Below, piece by piece: positions 62,155-64,000 of a DNA stretch of 64,000 nt. A program made the position numbers and the translations under genes. The stretch lies in NCBI GenBank assembly GCA_964570855.1, contig CAZMZR010000006.1, positions 1-64,000 of the forward strand, written 5' to 3'. The notes beneath the pieces were generated by a model that was not told the origin of the DNA, searched no databases, and saw nothing but the letters and a program-made list of their open reading frames with translations. Positions within the stretch are counted from its first letter, which is position 1. Every line of letters begins with the position of its first letter. The stretch is from JAFGPS01 sp964570855. GTDB lineage: Bacteria; Planctomycetota; Phycisphaerae; Sedimentisphaerales; Anaerobacaceae.

Positions 62155-62964
62155 CTATAAAGAAAGCTCCCGGCTTCTCTCGGCCGCACGCCGCAAAGCC
62201 TTTAAGACTATATCTTCAAAATCTCTCTCAATGAATACATTAAACGCCGCCTCTGTAGTACCGTTAGGTGTGGCGACCTTTTTTGTTAGCATCTCCGGCG
62301 TCTCGCCCTGCTCAGCCGCTCTCTCGGCAAGCAATGCGGCACCCTTGGCGGTTTGAAGAACCAGCTCTTTCGACACATCCTCAGGCAAGCCCAGCTCGAC
62401 ACCCGATTTAATCATTTCCTGCATCATCAGGAAGAAATAAGCAGGCCCGCTGCCACTGATCGCCGTAACAGCATCCATCAGGCTTTCGTCCTCAAGAACA
62501 ATGGCTTTCCCAACGGAAAGCAAAATAAGTCTGGCAAATTCGACTTTTGGTTTTGCCTTCTCGTTGGCAAACAAAGCACTGGCGCCTTCATCCACCCATG
62601 CCGGCATATTGGGCATGACGCGAACGATAGCAACATCCCCGAGGACGGAGGAAATATTAGCTGTTTTTATGCCCGCCGCGATGGATATAATCAGCATATC
62701 CGGTCGAATCGAATCCTTGATACTCTCTAAAGCATCAGGCATATTCTGCGGCTTGACGCTCAAAACCAAGTTATCAACTTTCGAGGCCAGCTCTGCATTA
62801 CTGTCCGCCGTTCTGACCCCATAGTGCTCTCTCAGATATGAGAGCCGCTCAGGCCGAACATCACTGGCATAAACTTTGCCCGGTCTGTACACATTGGCTT
62901 TCAGCACGCCGTTGATCATAGCTTCTGCCATATTTCCACTGCCGATGAAACCTATCGTGCTCAC
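62155..62964 (-). CDS. proC: Pyrroline-5-carboxylate reductase
   Basis: A 269-residue enzyme with the NAD(P) motif GFIGSGNMAEAM at the N-terminus, VRVMPNMPAWVDEGASALF, and the family signature AISGSGPAYFFLMMQEM and AKGAALLAERAAEQGE. It makes proline from pyrroline-5-carboxylate. Single gene with the usual length. Confidence 0.95.
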   Translation of the reverse strand: MSTIGFIGSGNMAEAMINGVLKANVYRPGKVYASDVRPERLSYLREHYGVRTADSNAELASKVDNLVLSVKPQNMPDALESIKDSIRPDMLIISIAAGIKTANISSVLGDVAIVRVMPNMPAWVDEGASALFANEKAKPKVEFARLILLSVGKAIVLEDESLMDAVTAISGSGPAYFFLMMQEMIKSGVELGLPEDVSKELVLQTAKGAALLAERAAEQGETPEMLTKKVATPNGTTEAAFNVFIERDFEDIVLKALRRAAERSRELSL

Positions 62965-63055
62965 TTTTTTCTCCTTGTCTTAGATAACTTTGTAAATATA
63001 ATTCTGTTAGTGATTTCTCAGCTATAAATATTAAAACCAAATGGGGACAAAAGCA

Positions 63056-63559
63056 ATGCAAAAACAGGTAGATTATTCCGAAGCCGTCAAAACAAAATAC
63101 CCCGAACAGGTTGTCATAGCTATCGCCAAAGACAGAAACGGAAAAGCCAATCCCGTTACGTTAGGCTGGACAATGATCGTCTCTGGCACCCCGCCGATGA
63201 TGGCAATCGCCGTAGCCAAAACACATTATTCAGTTGAAGCTATCACGCACTCGAGGTGCTTCACCATTGCTTTTCCATCTTCTGAGATGGCCGAAGCGGC
63301 GCTGTTCTTCGGCTCTAAGTCCGGCCGCGACACCGACAAATTCGCCGAATCAGATTGCAAAACAGCCCCGGCGACAGAGATTGATTCGCTGCTGTTGGCC
63401 GACGCCGTTGCAAATTTCGAATGCGAATTCGAATCGCAGATACCCGCAGGCGATCATTTCATCTTCGTCGGCGAAATCGTCGCCGCCCACATCAACACCG
63501 AACCAAAGAAACGGTTATACACCATCGCTCCCGGCCACAAACTCGGCCCAGCATCATAA
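63056..63559 (+). CDS. Flavin reductase family protein
   Basis: About 167 residues from ATG 63056, preceded by GGGGACA; an ATG at 63041 lies before that site. The split-barrel FMN fold shows NPVTLGWTMIVSGTPPMMAIAV, HYSVEAITHSRCFTIAFPS and AVANFECEFESQIPAGDHFIFVGEIVAAH. Members bind FMN and may reduce flavin or act as small flavoproteins. It has its own short upstream region and no operon partner. Confidence 0.87.
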   Translation: MQKQVDYSEAVKTKYPEQVVIAIAKDRNGKANPVTLGWTMIVSGTPPMMAIAVAKTHYSVEAITHSRCFTIAFPSSEMAEAALFFGSKSGRDTDKFAESDCKTAPATEIDSLLLADAVANFECEFESQIPAGDHFIFVGEIVAAHINTEPKKRLYTIAPGHKLGPAS

Positions 63560-63747
63560 AAAATCCGTGACAAACAGACCCAAGATTGATATTCTATGCC
63601 TTGTGGAAGGCTTCTGACGAAAGAGCCAAAGACAGGAATCAAGGGCCAACCATGTGAGAATTGTGAAATTCTATTTCCGTTAGAATAAATTCTGCAAAAG
63701 GTGGTGCATATTATTATGCTGACCCGGAAAAGAAAGGATAAAACTCG

Positions 63748-64000
63748 ATGCCGTACGATTCTGTTGACGCTCTTCAGCGTGCATTGACACGAGACGTATT
63801 TCATTATGCCAAAGATGCAAAGAAGGCCGCTGGGCGCGCATTGGGTACGCTTGTCGAGATCATCACCTTCTACCTCATTAAGAGTTGGGGATACGAAAAG
63901 CACACCGCAATTGAGAGACGTCTCCCGGAATATGCGAATCCAGACATCACACACAACGTCGAGTTCAGTCTACACCCATCTTATGAACTCATATCTTTTC
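63748..64000 (+). CDS. Unknown protein, 5' part only (runs off the window)
   Basis: An open frame from ATG 63748 behind an AGGA site runs 84 codons to the window end without a stop. It begins MPYDSVDALQRALTRDV and has ALGTLVEIITFYLIKSWGYEK and PEYANPDITHNVEFSLHPS. No family is recognised with confidence; restriction endonucleases and other accessory proteins sometimes have such starts, but this is a guess. The opposite-strand frame over the same bases is a shadow. Confidence 0.6.
   Translation, partial: MPYDSVDALQRALTRDVFHYAKDAKKAAGRALGTLVEIITFYLIKSWGYEKHTAIERRLPEYANPDITHNVEFSLHPSYELISF

Noticed and set aside
63454..63954. Minus-strand 166-codon frame at the right end
   Set aside because: It overlaps the flavin reductase and the new plus-strand gene and has no motifs; it is a shadow.
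1..64000. CRISPR arrays, tRNA or rRNA genes
   Set aside because: No regularly spaced repeats were seen, and no tRNA-like cloverleaf or CCA/T-loop signature passed inspection by eye; a tRNAscan run would be decisive.

Overview
The window is a chromosomal segment of a bacterium that most resembles an anaerobic or microaerophilic Planctomycetota of the Phycisphaerae/Sedimentisphaerales type. This is an inference from gene content. The clues are several PQQ-like beta-propeller proteins starting with 'DWPxxRGP' motifs, a secreted BNR-repeat protein ending in dockerin-like repeats, a TIGR03790 protein, a secreted right-handed beta-helix protein, fucose/rhamnose catabolism, and many ferredoxin-type proteins. 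Most genes lie on the minus strand in tightly packed operons. I see no rRNA, no convincing tRNA and no CRISPR array.

Layout. 1-4121: polysaccharide export and modification locus (a cut-off fusion of an FrhB-like iron-sulfur protein with a polysaccharide pyruvyl transferase, an ABC exporter pair, a methyltransferase). 4418-8314: VanZ-like protein, TIGR03790 protein, KamA-type radical SAM protein, undecaprenyl-phosphate sugar transferase. 8544-20206: two secreted beta-propeller proteins, then a redox cluster. The cluster holds a GltD/NuoG-like flavoprotein that has lost its NAD(P)H domain, a NuoE-HydB fusion, a membrane-anchored beta-propeller, a NapH-like membrane ferredoxin, a Tat-type polyferredoxin and an NHL-repeat protein. 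20376-34958: deoxy-sugar catabolism (fucI, a 2-oxoacid dehydrogenase E1/E2 pair, a RhaE-like aldolase, an NCS1-like permease, rhaA, an unusual double-Rossmann dehydrogenase, a PHP protein, rhaB). 35160-44182: secreted C10 peptidase/beta-helix protein, folC, comF-like gene, a 42-residue basic peptide gene, a BNR/dockerin protein, a UbiA-family protein. 44440-51369: XRE/S24 regulator, DUF362 ferredoxin, mntP, metallophosphoesterase, DUF1638, an Ada-like Cys-domain protein, DUF1805 and a phosphohexomutase. 51525-55787: an ArsR-controlled cluster with a permease, trmO, two thioredoxin-like proteins, a DGC zinc-binding protein and CcdA. 56027-57479: a two-gene AT-rich island of unknown function. 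57518-64000: housekeeping genes (rpoN, recR, dnaX, proC), a ferredoxin, a flavin reductase and a cut-off unknown gene.

The redox cluster is the strongest candidate for something not well described. It appears to connect a cytoplasmic NADH/ferredoxin-type flavoenzyme to membrane and extracytoplasmic iron-sulfur and beta-propeller proteins, with no hydrogenase or known terminal reductase beside it. The sugar region reads as a mostly complete route from L-rhamnose (isomerase, kinase, aldolase) with an L-fucose isomerase nearby. A divergent promoter pair and a 16-bp palindrome lie upstream of rhaB.
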